DNA from: Argopecten irradians
Lineage: Eukaryota; Mollusca; Bivalvia; Pectinida; Pectinidae
DNA: 64,000 nucleotides
NCBI RefSeq assembly: GCF_041381155.1
Contig: NC_091149.1
Coordinates: 9,254,609-9,318,608 of the forward strand
Reading direction: 5' to 3'
The notes under the pieces: model-generated
Told to the model about the DNA's origin: nothing
The model's database searches: none
What the model saw: only the letters and a program-made list of their open reading frames with translations
In this document: positions 37,001 to 46,853 of the stretch, one piece after another
Layout: each line of letters starts with the position of its first letter
How positions within the stretch are numbered: the stretch's first letter is position 1
Translations under genes and position numbers: made by a program

Positions 37001-40000
37001 GTAATGATCATTTGTATACCTTTCTGCAAGGTCTTATATAGTACTAGCTATACACGTGTATGTGCTACAGGGGGACAGGTACAATATACACTTGTAACAC
37101 CCGCGGGGCTCGATAAAGTGGACTGAGGGATTACAGACAGGTGTGAACTCACGCCACAGGACGCCGTACTGCTGGTCATAATATAGATATAACTCATTGG
37201 TGCATACATTATAAAAAAATTATATCCGACTCATCACTGTTAGCATTTGATCACATTATTTTCTAGTGATACACACTATTCTAATAATGAAATAACACAA
37301 TTAATAATATCTCAACCATACAACGAATACTTTTTTTTTAAATATTTTATGTGAAATTAAGAACGTACCGAAGTCAATAGATATCAAATCATAATTGACT
37401 TATATATATATACATATACAACACGAACTGACAGTTGATACATGTACATTCAACTGTATCTCTGTATTTACACGTATTGCCCATTGATATGATTGATCAT
37501 GTATTTTATTGGTATGTTGATGTAACAAAACACACGAGGAATAAAACACCATAGAGCTGGTTTTCTGTAATGACTAGAATAACACAAAATTGTTGTTTTT
37601 GTGGTATGCTTTGGTACATGTACATGCACGGGGTCACGTACGCGTATTATACATCGTAGCCTAAATAAACATGTGAGGGGCCGTGCGCGTCTGAGGCTAC
37701 GTATCAGCGATCATGAGCCATTGTTCATGGGTGACTGCACTTGACCAGGTGTGATACAAGTTGACACAAAATCAAAATATGCCGCTGTCAAATAACAAAT
37801 GGTATAAATGAAAGCAGGTAAATCGAGAGGGGGAGTGGGGATGGAGAGGGGTAGAGTGTTGTACATGTGTTGTCCGTGAATTATAAAGCAAATTTATATA
37901 AGACCTCCAAATGGGTCGGGTAAATGCTACAGGTGAGTGTCCACATTGATATCTATATAACGGCCGGTACGGGGACCTCCTCTGGAGCCATATATATATA
38001 CACATGTAAAATATAACTACCTAACCGCTAGACCTAGGGTTTATACTTGCAGTAGTCAAACGTACATGTTCACAATACCTACACTAAAATAAGAAGTTCT
38101 TCTGAAGTGTTTTCTTTTCTGAAACTGATAATTTATATAAAACAGTACTAGTATGTGTGACAAATTCAGAGCAGACTTATAAATACTAGCATTGATTGAA
38201 GACTATTTATACACATGCATGTTTTATAATTATTTTTAAAATCTCGCTTTATAAGTTAAAAAAAATGTATTAATGCTTGGATATATATACGTAATCACAT
38301 ACTTATTGGTAATATATTTATAACAATTGCATATTTTCTAAGACAAGATATATTTTTCATAATGATAAATCGTACTAAATCAAAATTGCGAACGTAAAAT
38401 AGACATCGCTTTCAGAATCCGGATCACTAAGCTACCGAAGTCCCGATCGACATTTATGATTGCATTCTGGTCTTCCGGTCACGCTTTCACTTCGTTTACG
38501 TTTTTCGTTTTTCGTTTGCGTTTTTCGTTTTGCGTTTAGCGCTTGACGAAACGCGTTTTTCGTTTTACGCTATTCGTTTTTCGTTTGGGTTTTTCGTTTT
38601 TTGTTTGCGTTTTCGTTCGTTTTCGTTTAACATTTCGTTTGCGTTTTGCGTTTCGCGTTCGTTTCGAGGGAATGTTAGACGCATTAAGTACTGTACATGT
38701 ATGTATGACATGTTAAAAATCTTGTAACAATTATACCTTGTGGTAAACAATGCCGATAATGACAATTTTTTCCATTCGGACATTCCCAAAACCATCCATA
38801 TTTGTAGTTTTCAACAGCATCCAAGAAATGTTTACAAATCTGAAAGGAAAGTTTGAAATAAACATTACTGAAATACATATATGAAATGTTGAATTAGAGA
38901 ATATTGACTTAAATTATTTAAATCAAACTATCATAGTACATACCTATAATCATTATTTTTTTTATTATATTTGAGGTTTTCATGAAACTCAAAATTAGTC
39001 AAATAAAAGTTTAACTTTGAACATTTGTGTTTGAATGAACTGACAATATTACGTTTTGATTTTAAATGTCTTTGTAAAACAGAAATATTGTTGTTCATTT
39101 GTAAACAATAAACAAATCATATCATTAAGAAATTGTATTTATACCTAACACAAATGACTTCACAAAACAAAGATTCCTTCTACTCACGATAGCAGTTTTT
39201 GGTTTGGCTTTTTCATTCTCTCCGTGTTTTTTAGCAACAACTTCTTCCAACTTGTTCTCATCCCAATTATCCATGGTGTCTGAGATGAAAACAATTTAAA
39301 CAAAATTGAAAGAGTGATTATAACTTCAGTGATTTTTCAGGGTATTTTGGGGAAAATGTTTTTGTAACAAATTGGGAATTTTAAAATGCAAAAAGAGCAG
39401 TTTTGGGAAAAAGTTACTCATTACTTAACATGGTATTATAGGTGATAAGATATTGTAAAACAGTAAACTGTATCAATTCATCAAAAGGTGACGACCATCA
39501 CAACAGTTTCAAAGTAGTGTTTTTTTTAGATTAGATGAGTGGAGGGATTTATTTGGTTTTCAGCAATTTGATTTGGGAATTTTTCATTGTAATTGGGAAA
39601 AAAATAGGGGGGTTTGGCATTGGGAATGGGGTCGGTAAACGACCCCAGTTATATAAGGAGAAAAATCACTGAACTTAGATATATTTATGACTATTTTAAC
39701 ATTATTTATTTATTTACAATAAGTTTCATTAACCACTTAATTAATCATTAATAAAAACATGAATTAATGATTGGATAGGTTGAGTTTCATCTTGTATTTC
39801 ATAGATAACAGGACAACACTAAAATAACAAGGGGACATAACTCTAATTACTGTTCCTTCGTCCCAAGAATCCTTGTACAGGTTGCCTTTCTCTCATTCCC
39901 TATCCAATGCTAAGTTGTGAGAGAATTTACATTTGGCTTCTAACATAACAAGGGGAGATAATTCTATTTACTATACCTTTATCCCCAAAATCTTCCTAAA

Positions 40001-43000
40001 GATTGTGTTTCCCTCGTTTTTTATCCAATGCTAAGTCTTGAGAGAATTTATTTGGTTCCTAACACAACAAGGAGAGATAACTCTATTGACTTTACCTTCG
40101 TCCCGAGAATCCTCGTAGAGGTTACGTTTCTCTCCTTTCCTATCCAATGCTAAGTCGTGAGAAAATTTACACTTGGCTCCCTTCGTACACTGTCCTTGTT
40201 TATAGAACGCACAGAGAACAGACTTGGGATCAGCACCTATTAACAAAAGAATCACTTAACTCAAACACCCCTCAAAATTCACAATGGAATGTTCAAGTCC
40301 TTAATTAAGAAGGGTCTAAATGTGTAAATAGGGGAGAATGAGTGAATGAATCAAAGAATTTCATATTGACATGGAATTGCATGTGTTTTTCTCGATTGAT
40401 TGAGAAAGAACGTTTTCCCCCCTTTTACAGGGGCTTTAGATGATCGAGTGGTTAAGCTATTCAGGTATTTTAGCACAAGCTGTCCAATGTCTACCTATGA
40501 ATCTTGAGTTTGAATCCCATAGGGAGCAGATACCAGGTACTGATCACTGGTTGGAGTTTTTTTCTGGGACTCGCTGGTTTTATGCTGAGCGCTAAGCAAG
40601 AGCAGAAACTACCATTTTAATAGACTATCGTGTATTTTGGTCAAGGGACAGAATCCAGAGCCTTCGAAGGCTTTGCAAAAGGTGAGCAGTCAATTCTCTT
40701 GAATTGCTGAACTTGCTTTTCATTTGTAAAATAAAAGAAGTCTAGATCTAAATCTAATAAGAAAATACCCATGTTACCTTTAGATACTGTTTGTACAGGC
40801 TTAAACAGAGTATTCAGAAGATCTTTCTCCTTTGCCTTTTCTTCTTTTTTCTTTTTGCTTTCCATGAATGGGTCTGCGGCCTGTGTAATCAAAAGATAAA
40901 GGTGCATTTAGTTCTACATATGAATCATCAAACGAAACATTCTCAATATCTAAAGGAAAATTTCACTCTGGGTTTTTTTTTCCACTGCTGTGGGAATGTG
41001 ACCAATGGCTTTGATGTTGAGAAAATATGTGACAAATAGTCAGGCAAAGAAAACAAGTATAAATGCGTTCATTGGCCTTCTGAATGTCCTTACATATCAA
41101 AACGACAGTCTAGCTCTGCTTATATGTTGTCCAGTTTTGACCATTAAAATTATGGAAAAGCCCTGTCTAAATTTAGCAAAGTTCTAAAATTGGAAACGTC
41201 AACACAGACATAGCCAGTAGATAGGATGTTTTATGATTCTTTTAAATAATATAATTTATACACATGCAGGGGGATTTTGATTGATTTTTTTTTTTATATT
41301 TCATAAGAAATTATACTCGATTTCTTAACACCATTTTTCTCAACTTTAGTCTTCCTTTGCCCTTTTTTCACTGTTATTGACTTTTTCAAGTTACTATTAA
41401 ATTAATTTAAGAAAATCTATAAAATTGCATTGGGAAAAAAATCTTCTGCGAGTGAAAGATAAAGGCTTCATATATGAACTTTACAACAGACGTTCTAGCT
41501 GTTCTGATACCTTACACCACATACCCTAGAAGCTTTGAGGTTGCCCTGTTTGACCAGGTTTGATACCCTACACCACATATCCTAGAAGCTTTGACATTGC
41601 CCTGTTTGACCAGGTTTGATATCCTACACCACATACCCTAGAAGCTTTGACGTTGCCCTGTTTGACCTGGTTTGTGACATTACTGATGAACTTCTGCTGC
41701 TTGGCTCCCTTCTTGTTCTTCAGGCCAAATGTTTTATCCTACAAAAAATGATAGAGACATTAATACAGAAATTTATGAAGGTTTTTTTAATGCACTACTG
41801 GTAATTTTAAAAATTTTGATGAATCCCCATACAAAGAAATATAGAGGATTTTCAAAATTTTGGTGAGTCCCACAGGGAGTTGTGAATCCAGGCCCAAGGA
41901 TCGTAAAACAGAAGTTTTTGCTTAGCTAATAAAAAGTGACTAATTTTTTGTGACGTCATCTGTGATTGGCTAAATATAATACAAGCTTAAACTTAAGACT
42001 GTTTTAGACTTTAGACCATTTCATGATCTTAGGGTCAGGACTTGTCTAGGTAAGTCCCATGTATGTAAATCACTTTTAATATATTCTAGAATCCTTTCCT
42101 AATAAAATAATGTTTTCCAAAGCGATAGACTCAAAATTAAATGAATGGGAGATTACCTAGAATAGGATTTAAGATGAGGACTGCAGTCTTAAAAATAAAT
42201 TAAAGACTCTATATTTTGTGAAATTTATTTACTATACCACCATAGACAAAGCTAAGGAAATCCTATCTATACCATACTGAATCGAATAAGTCCCCTTATC
42301 CCTATAGGCACGTGCACCCTAACCCCTTATTCGACCTGATTTTTTCTTACCTCAAATTATATGCAGACAGATCATGAAAATATGAACATTTTCATTAGAT
42401 TTCTTTTTACAAAGTGACTTATTCACATACCATGCAATGATACCCGTTCATGTTTGTTCAGGACTAGTATCTCCAGTAGTGATAGAACATAACCATTTGC
42501 AATCTTCCTGCTGAAATGGCTTAGTGCGGGAAATCATCTTTTTAACATCATTCCATCACCAATGGAAACAAATCTTGCACAAATGTGATAATATATATCT
42601 AGTATCATATATGTTGTAAGTGAATTATTACCAATGGATTTATATGGCTGACTTAGTGCAATATTTTTATGAAAGGCTAATTCAAACTTGGTTCACAAAG
42701 TGCCAGGCTGTCCATTTAATTTTCAATATTCATTTCAAGCACTCTGGGCACTTATTGGGTCAAATACGGTACCAGCATGTACAGGAGCTGCATTTTAGTG
42801 TGTCACTATGCATATACATGCCATCCACAATAGTCCCCGGGGTTCCGAACACTTGCGATTTCTACATCCTTGTACTATCTCATAGTAAAACTGAAGGCAC
42901 CTCAGGGGAACAAATCTGAACCAATCACAGGCCTGCAAACATTTTCTTTGAGGACTACAGAGAGAGTGACGCCCTACTTAAAAGCCACACAGTCGACCAT

Positions 43001-44097
43001 AGCAGGGATTTTCCTACAGTTTTTTTACAGGGTCCAGGGTCCATCAAATTGGGAAATTTTACACGGCATAACATGAAATTGGAAAAAAATGACTAAATAA
43101 AGAAAAACACTATTTTATGATTTAACTGTTTATTTATTGTACATCTGAAATATTTCAAGTTGCCTGTAGTGTTCATTCAATCATTGTAGTCGACCAAGAA
43201 TGACATCACTCAGACTTTCAATTTTAGATTGGGAATTTTTAGCTAAATTTTCGAAGGGGAATGGGTCCTTTATTCGGCCCCAGATTCTACTGTAGAAAAA
43301 TCCCTGCATAGTGTACTGTTACATGGCTCTTTGGCATACATCAAATGACTATATTACCTGTTCTGTGATGTTGCATTCAGTTTTTAGTTTTTCTATGAGA
43401 TAGTCCTGGGGTGTAGTAATTATAATTGGAACCCCTTGAGTATCAAGGATGACCAAACCTTAGACAACCAGAACATTGAATATGATAGTTGATTTGCTTA
43501 ACTTATTGACTTTAGAGAGCAAATAAGAATTTAATTTACAACTTACATGGCACTTGACAATATTTAATCCAATCAACACATTTCAATGGGCAATAATGAG
43601 CTATTTTTAGCAACAAATTTATAACCAATTTGGGCTACAATATAGGCTCTAGCTATAGACTAGTTTGATTATAATACGTAATTTGATGGTCTTTTCGACC
43701 TATTAGTATCAAAAGTTTGTCCTGTGTTATTCGTAACATGTGTATAATAAATAAAGTTTTCCTACTAAGCCTTCCGATTTGTACGATTTAAGACCTATTG
43801 TTTCTGTTCTTTTGTTTACCTTGTCGTTATCAATACATCGAAACATCAATAAAACAACATATTTCAATAATACAACGGAGACCAGATACATAAACAAAGA
43901 AATTTGATGATACTAAACTAAAAATCTCTAACAATATGATGGATCAGTTATGAATGTGACATGTGCACGTTGGACAAGATTTCGGCGCTCAATATGATAT
44001 ATCAAGTATTCGACTGATAGTTTACTTCAATGATTTTCTCCTTTTTCTTTTCCACTGTCTTCTTGCTTGGTCCATCTTTCTTGGCTTTTGGAGGCAT
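27896..44097 (-). CDS. ZC3H15: Zinc finger CCCH domain-containing protein 15 (DRG family regulatory protein 1), complete
   Basis: The 12 coding exons are 44097-44026, 41738-41637, 40880-40778, 40236-40096, 39279-39188, 38839-38737, 35793-35714, 34180-34112, 33535-33458, 32744-32643, 28719-28563 and 28092-27896. They sum to 1,296 nt, 431 aa, close to the 426 aa of the human protein. Two CCCH fingers are complete: C101-x7-C-x5-C-x3-H119 and C172-x17-C-x5-C-x3-H200. Blocks such as [26 protein letters not shown] and ISGREMFEF are characteristic. In other animals the protein binds and stabilises the DRG1 GTPase in the cytoplasm and associates with translation. All splice sites are GT-AG and no frame break is seen. 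Confidence 0.96.
28316..28505 (+). mobile_element. Fragment of the AAGAGGCCC tandem-core element
   Basis: One core unit (CCATATTGGGCCCCATCTCA, then TCTATGACTAGTAGCGATTT) and the eroded right end TTCGGGCCAAGTGAGCTAG. It lies in the last ZC3H15 intron. Confidence 0.75.
28563..28719 (-). CDS. ZC3H15: ZC3H15 exon 11 (residues 315-367)
   Basis: [20 protein letters not shown], then a Ser/Thr/Gly/Ala-rich low-complexity stretch. The acceptor is TTACATAG and the donor GATG|GTATGT, phase 1. This is the least conserved part of the protein. Confidence 0.83.
29298..29599. mobile_element. MITE family M2 copy
   Basis: ATGCTCCACAGCTGACAAAT at the left and ATGTGGAGCATCTTTAA at the right, with the core CACCAAAAGCAAAATAAATT. 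The right TTAA is shared with the next element, so one was inserted at the edge of the other. Confidence 0.75.
29604..31889. mobile_element. 2.3 kb non-autonomous DNA transposon flanked by TTAA
   Basis: The left end AGGATTTGTGCAGCCAAA and right end TTTGACTGCACAAATCCT are inverted, with TTAA at 29600-29603 and 31890-31893. The interior is AT-rich with no recognisable transposase. It sits in the ZC3H15 intron between exons 10 and 11. A TTAA target suggests a piggyBac- or Kolobok-type origin (inference). Confidence 0.72.
32643..32744 (-). CDS. ZC3H15: ZC3H15 exon 10 (residues 281-314)
   Basis: [20 protein letters not shown]. The acceptor is TTTTCAG and the donor GAT|GTGAGT. It opens the acidic C-terminal third. 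Confidence 0.94.
33050..33425. mobile_element. Repeat family M4 copy
   Basis: Starts CCATATTTGTTGTAATTAGC, then GCCCCTCCCCTATAAGCGCC. The inner blocks match 24,900-25,230. It ends near AAATACGGAATGTACATACA and lies just downstream of exon 9. Confidence 0.6.
33458..33535 (-). CDS. ZC3H15: ZC3H15 exon 9 (residues 255-280)
   Basis: A basic helix, [20 protein letters not shown], ending GKTTG. The acceptor is ATTTCAG and the donor GGA|GTAAGT, phase 0. Confidence 0.92.
34112..34180 (-). CDS. ZC3H15: ZC3H15 exon 8 (residues 232-254)
   Basis: [20 protein letters not shown] with acceptor TTTTTTAG and donor AAG|GTTTGT. It joins exon 7 as ERERSALG, as in orthologues. Confidence 0.92.
34277..34615. mobile_element. 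MITE family M2 copy, complete, TTAA-flanked
   Basis: TTAA at 34273 and 34616, with termini AGATGCTCCACAGCC and GGAGTGGAGCATCT. The core is ACACCATTACCACC, then GTGCATGTACCAAAAGCAAG. Confidence 0.8.
34633..34980. mobile_element. MITE family M2 copy, inverted relative to its neighbour
   Basis: TTAA at 34629 and 34981, with termini AGATACTCCACCACC and GCGGTGGAGCATCT. It is inverted relative to 34277-34615 and separated by 17 bases, so the pair forms a hairpin of about 340-bp arms. Confidence 0.8.
35714..35793 (-). CDS. ZC3H15: ZC3H15 exon 7 (residues 205-231)
   Basis: [10 protein letters not shown], then [10 protein letters not shown]. The acceptor is CATTTAG and the donor GAG|GTTTGT, phase 0. 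Confidence 0.92.
36580..38695. mobile_element. 2.1 kb DNA transposon with 30-bp perfect TIRs and TTCGTTTGCG arrays
   Basis: The left TIR, 36580-36609 (TACAGTACTTAATGCGTCTA, then ACATTCCCTC), is the exact inverse of 38666-38695. Arrays of CGTTTGCGTTT-like units lie inside both ends (about 36,611-36,790 and 38,490-38,665) in the same direction. No transposase seen. Confidence 0.88.
38737..38839 (-). CDS. ZC3H15: ZC3H15 exon 6: second CCCH finger (residues 171-205)
   Basis: [20 protein letters not shown], then [10 protein letters not shown]. The finger has x5 rather than the human x6 between the second and third Cys. The right end of a 2.1 kb transposon lies only 41 bases beyond its donor. Confidence 0.95.
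39188..39279 (-). CDS. ZC3H15: ZC3H15 exon 5 (residues 140-171)
   Basis: [20 protein letters not shown] is the family signature between the fingers. The acceptor is TCATCTCAG and the donor ATC|GTGAGT, phase 0. Confidence 0.95.
39327..39671. mobile_element. 345-bp TIR element with 5-bp target duplication AACTT
   Basis: CAGTGATTTTTC and GAAAAATCACTG are terminal, with AACTT at 39322-39326 and 39672-39676. The interior repeats TTGGGAA motifs and ends GGGGTCGGTAAACGACCCCA. It is related to 43003-43306. The 5-bp duplication and CAG ends suggest a hAT-type relative (inference). Confidence 0.82.
39822..40179 (-). repeat. 119-bp tandem triplication covering the 3' end and donor of ZC3H15 exon 4
   Basis: Units start near 39,822, 39,942 and 40,061. 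The rightmost is the real exon edge. The two others have in-frame stops, and one lacks the GT donor (GGAACA). They are dead copies of coding sequence inside the intron. Confidence 0.9.
40096..40236 (-). CDS. ZC3H15: ZC3H15 exon 4: first CCCH finger (residues 93-140)
   Basis: [19 protein letters not shown] is a full CCCH motif, followed by [20 protein letters not shown]. The acceptor is TTAATAG and the donor GAAG|GTAAAG. Its 3' 80 bases are repeated twice downstream as pseudo-exons. Confidence 0.95.
40429..40660 (+). mobile_element. tRNA-derived SINE, diverged
   Basis: The head reads GGGGCTTTAGATGATCGAGT, then GGTTAAGC (A box, 40441-40456), and the B box GAGTTTGAATCCC is at 40506-40518. The body, like the other two copies, is about 230 bases. 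It lies in the ZC3H15 intron between exons 3 and 4. Confidence 0.65.
40778..40880 (-). CDS. ZC3H15: ZC3H15 exon 3 (residues 59-93)
   Basis: It starts AADPF, then a charged helix ([13 protein letters not shown]) and [14 protein letters not shown]. The acceptor is TTACACAG and the donor AAAG|GTAACA, phase 1. Confidence 0.93.
41506..41672 (-). repeat. 56-bp tandem triplication covering the 3' end and donor of ZC3H15 exon 2
   Basis: Three copies of GGTCAAACAGGGCAACGTCA, then AAGCTTCTAGGGTATGTG. The first is the functional exon edge. The second has GGATATGTG (donor lost) and the third keeps GGGTATGTG. Use of the third donor would shift frame and reach a stop. Confidence 0.9.
41637..41738 (-). CDS. 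ZC3H15: ZC3H15 exon 2 (residues 25-58)
   Basis: [18 protein letters not shown] is near-invariant in the family. The acceptor is TTTTGTAG and the donor AGG|GTATGT, phase 0. The 3' end and donor are tandemly repeated downstream. Confidence 0.95.
42822..43451. mobile_element. MITE family M1 copy with a nested element
   Basis: Left end ATCCACAATAGTCCCCGGGG and right end AACCCCTTGAGTATCAAGGA. The core matches the 11.2 kb copy once 43003-43306 and one CATAG are removed. It lies in ZC3H15 intron 1. Confidence 0.82.
43003..43306. mobile_element. 304-bp TIR element nested in M1, target duplication CATAG
   Basis: Termini CAGGGATTTTCCTACAG and CTGTAGAAAAATCCCTG, with CATAG at 42998-43002 and 43307-43311. 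The interior resembles 39327-39671 (TTGGGAATTTTT, ATTCGGCCCCAG). Confidence 0.85.
44026..44097 (-). CDS. ZC3H15: ZC3H15 exon 1 (residues 1-24)
   Basis: It encodes [13 protein letters not shown] and then a Lys-rich helix ending EKIIE. The donor GAA|GTAAAC is in phase 0. It is duplicated at 57,825-57,897. Confidence 0.92.
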
Positions 44098-44159
44098 GTT
44101 AGTTGTCTTAAATCACCATAAACGAATCACGATTGCACAAGAAATCGGTAGAAAATGTG

Positions 44160-44250
44160 GACAAGACAACCGGAAGTAGTATTGATTGTAATGTTGAGCT
44201 ACCGTCTGTGTTTCTAGCAGTGGTTTCGTATTTTTTAACGCGGGAAATTT
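44160..44250 (-). promoter_or_regulatory. ZC3H15 core promoter region (ETS-like and E2F-like motifs)
   Basis: ACCGGAAGT (44169-44177) and GCGGGAAA (44240-44247) lie 70-150 bases upstream of the ATG. No TATA box is seen, as expected for a housekeeping gene. Both motifs survive in the duplicate at about 57,971 and 58,041. The motif identities are by eye. Confidence 0.45.
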
Positions 44251-44599
44251 TGAACTCAGTTCCGCTTTCTGCTCTGTTCTGTATTCATATAAATCAAGGA
44301 CGTATAAATCCTTCATATACATGTTCTTCTCTTTTTAATCAAAAGTTACCAATCATAACCGTCCATCTTGACTTTGATTTATAACTGCATGGTTCACAAC
44401 GTTAACAGGATTTTCCCCCATTTTTTTTCTAAATTAGGCCTTGAAGGAAAAATCAGTTGATATCTATGTAGTGCATATGTATAAGCCTACATACGGATAT
44501 TGGGAGTTTAGATATATCACCTTCAATTTCATTCAGCGTCTTATAAGTATTATTAAAGAAAAGTCATCGACATCTCGACTTGTTACTTGTAGAATGGCT

Positions 44600-44960
44600 A
44601 TTTTAACGTTTTCATAGAGCACCAAGGACCTAGATCTCGCTTATAAATAAGCACTTGTGTAACACACACTCTCACAGTCTATGATATCGATGGTTCGCAG
44701 AAAATATGTCTCAGGGACTTAAATATTTTTGTTCTCATCTACGTCCTTGGTTAGTTAGATGTTAAAACTAGATCGAAATAGGTATAGACTTGCTATAAGT
44801 GAATCGGAAACTTTAATAAGAAACATTAATGATTTTTTATGGTTTTTTTTTTTGGTTTTTTTTTAGAAATTTCTTTGCCTGACAGCATCTATGTCCATAT
44901 CGTACAACACATATTACACAGATTATTTGTTGTGAATGGTTAATTACATTTGAGGTCCCA
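44600..44960. other. Upstream of ZC3H15, no feature seen
   Basis: AT-rich with a T-run near 44,840-44,865. No coding frame, array or TIR recognised. Confidence 0.4.
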
Positions 44961-45540
44961 AAAAGTATCAATAATTACTACACATAATGTCCTGAAGATG
45001 GATTTCCAGCAGGATTTCAAACTTAAGTCTTTCTTGGTTTAGAACCGCGTTCACGACCGAATCTGACAAACTTTCAAGACAATACCAACCACATTCATCA
45101 TCCCTGTTGTTGGTGGATATTGTGTCTTTGGTGTATTTATTTAATTGTTTATTCATCTTTACTATCACTGATTTATAATTCACTTTATAATTAATGTAAT
45201 AATGATTGTCAATCATAATAAATAATTAATGTGTAATGATTCGTACGCGTATCTCGTTTATACATTTTCTTCATAAAACAATTTATGATACATTTAAATC
45301 AATATTTCCATAAATCATATATAAATACAAGAAAATATTATTATATGTCATCATTGTAACAAGCCAAACTATCATGGACCTGATTAATCCATCGTTGCTG
45401 AAATCGATGGGGTTAGTAGTAGAAATCACTAGTATCACGAGGGTATATATATATAGGTATGCATAATCGAATGAAATCAGACTTACCGGGATTGCCTTCG
45501 CAGAGAAATAATATATTTTATGAAAATATCCCTACTCCAC
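44960..45540. repeat. Repeated segment, copy A (second copy at 63,441)
   Basis: Starts ATCAATAATTACTACACATA and runs to ATGAAAATATCCCTACTCC, with about 95% identity by eye to 63,441-64,000. Copy A has an 82-codon minus ORF. Copy B breaks it by a one-base deletion near 63,580. The protein is not recognised. Confidence 0.85.
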
Positions 45541-45757
45541 TTTGTAAGTGACGATATAAATAGAAGTTATTGTAGAATGAGTGACTAATCGACAGTGAGT
45601 TACCGAATGAGCTTGAAATGTGATTATTGGTGATGCTGAAGTGCCGAGTGAGCTGGAGCCTGAGTGGGGAGTGATGGCGCGGAATGAGCCAGCTAGAGTC
45701 TGTGTAACGTATAGACTATTTTCACAACATCACTGTATTTATCATCACTGTTGTTAA

Positions 45758-46853
45758 CACAGGGACCTGGCACACCTTTTTTAAACTAACAGTATATATA
45801 TATATATTATAGTATCAAGATATATATATATATATAGTATCAAGGGTATGAACTCGGCGGTCGAGAAAAAACGGACTTATTTTTTTAAAACCGTGATTAT
45901 TTTAATAAATGGGTTCTATACAACATTGAAGGATACCTTACCTTAAAGAGAAATAATTTATCTTTCCATTGAGTGCTTGATGAACAAAATTGGCCAAGTA
46001 TTGACGAAGATATGGCTTGATGAATCGGGAAATTTACGGAAAATATGCTAGGTAGACATTTCCTGTCCGGTCGAAATGTCGTCTCGGCTCTAATGGGCAC
46101 CTCAAAAACCAAGCCAAAATCACAAAATCTACGCTTGTGGTGGTAAACAATACCCATAACTGTGTTCATCCACAATCTCCTTTGGAGGTGTCATGACCCG
46201 TACTTTGTAGAAACTCCATTTAAACATCGTGTAGCTCACTTACTTTAACCGTCACCGCCATGTTCATTTGTTCTTCGGGACGCCTCTCGAGTTTACCGAC
46301 AAGCACAACATAACATAATTTGCATAATGTAGTCATGATATGTAAAGTCGAGAAGCGTTCCGAGAGAAAAATGAACATGGCGGTGACGGTTAAAGTAAGT
46401 GAGCTACACGATGTTTAAATGTAGTTTCTACAAAGTACGGGTCATGACACCTCCAAAGGCGATTGTGGATGAACACAGTTATGGGTACTGTTTACCACCA
46501 CAAGCGTAGATTTTGTGATTTTGGCTTGGTTTTTGAGGTGCCCATTAGAGCCGAGACGACATTTCGACCGGACAGGGAAATGTCTACCTAGCATATTTTT
46601 CGTAAATTTCCCGATTCATCAAGCCATAACTTCGTCAATACTTGGCCAATTTTGTTCATCAAGCACTCAATGGAAAGATAAATTATGTCTCTTTAAGGTA
46701 AGATATCCGTAAATGTTGTATAGAACCCATTTATTAAAATAATCAAGGTTTAAAAAAAAGGTCCGTTTTTCTCGACCGCCGAGTTCAAACCCTTGATACT
46801 ATAATATATGTATGTATACTATTGGTTAAAAATTTTCGTGCCAGGACCCTGTG
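45758..46853. mobile_element. 1.1 kb fold-back element with 8-bp target duplication
   Basis: TSD GTTGTTAA at 45750-45757 and 46854-46861. Ends CACAGGGACCTGGCAC and GTGCCAGGACCCTGTG. The two arms (each about 500 bases) are inverse copies almost to the centre near 46,320, with only small differences. The 8-bp duplication and CAGGG-like ends suit the hAT superfamily (inference). No transposase. Confidence 0.88.

Larger units (their letters stand above)
42822..44536. repeat. Segmental duplication, copy A (holds ZC3H15 promoter and exon 1)
   Basis: It aligns almost base for base with 56,617-58,625, including both nested transposons, so the duplication came after those insertions. Identity ends at ACCTTCAAT. 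Confidence 0.93.

Noticed and set aside
44968..45216. 82-codon minus ORF in the repeated segment
   Set aside because: Broken by a one-base deletion in the second copy and with no recognised homology, so it is described as repeat only.
45897..46712. Mirror-image ORFs on both strands in the fold-back arms
   Set aside because: They encode the same peptide only because the arms are inverse copies; no homology or splice support beyond a short donor-like site.
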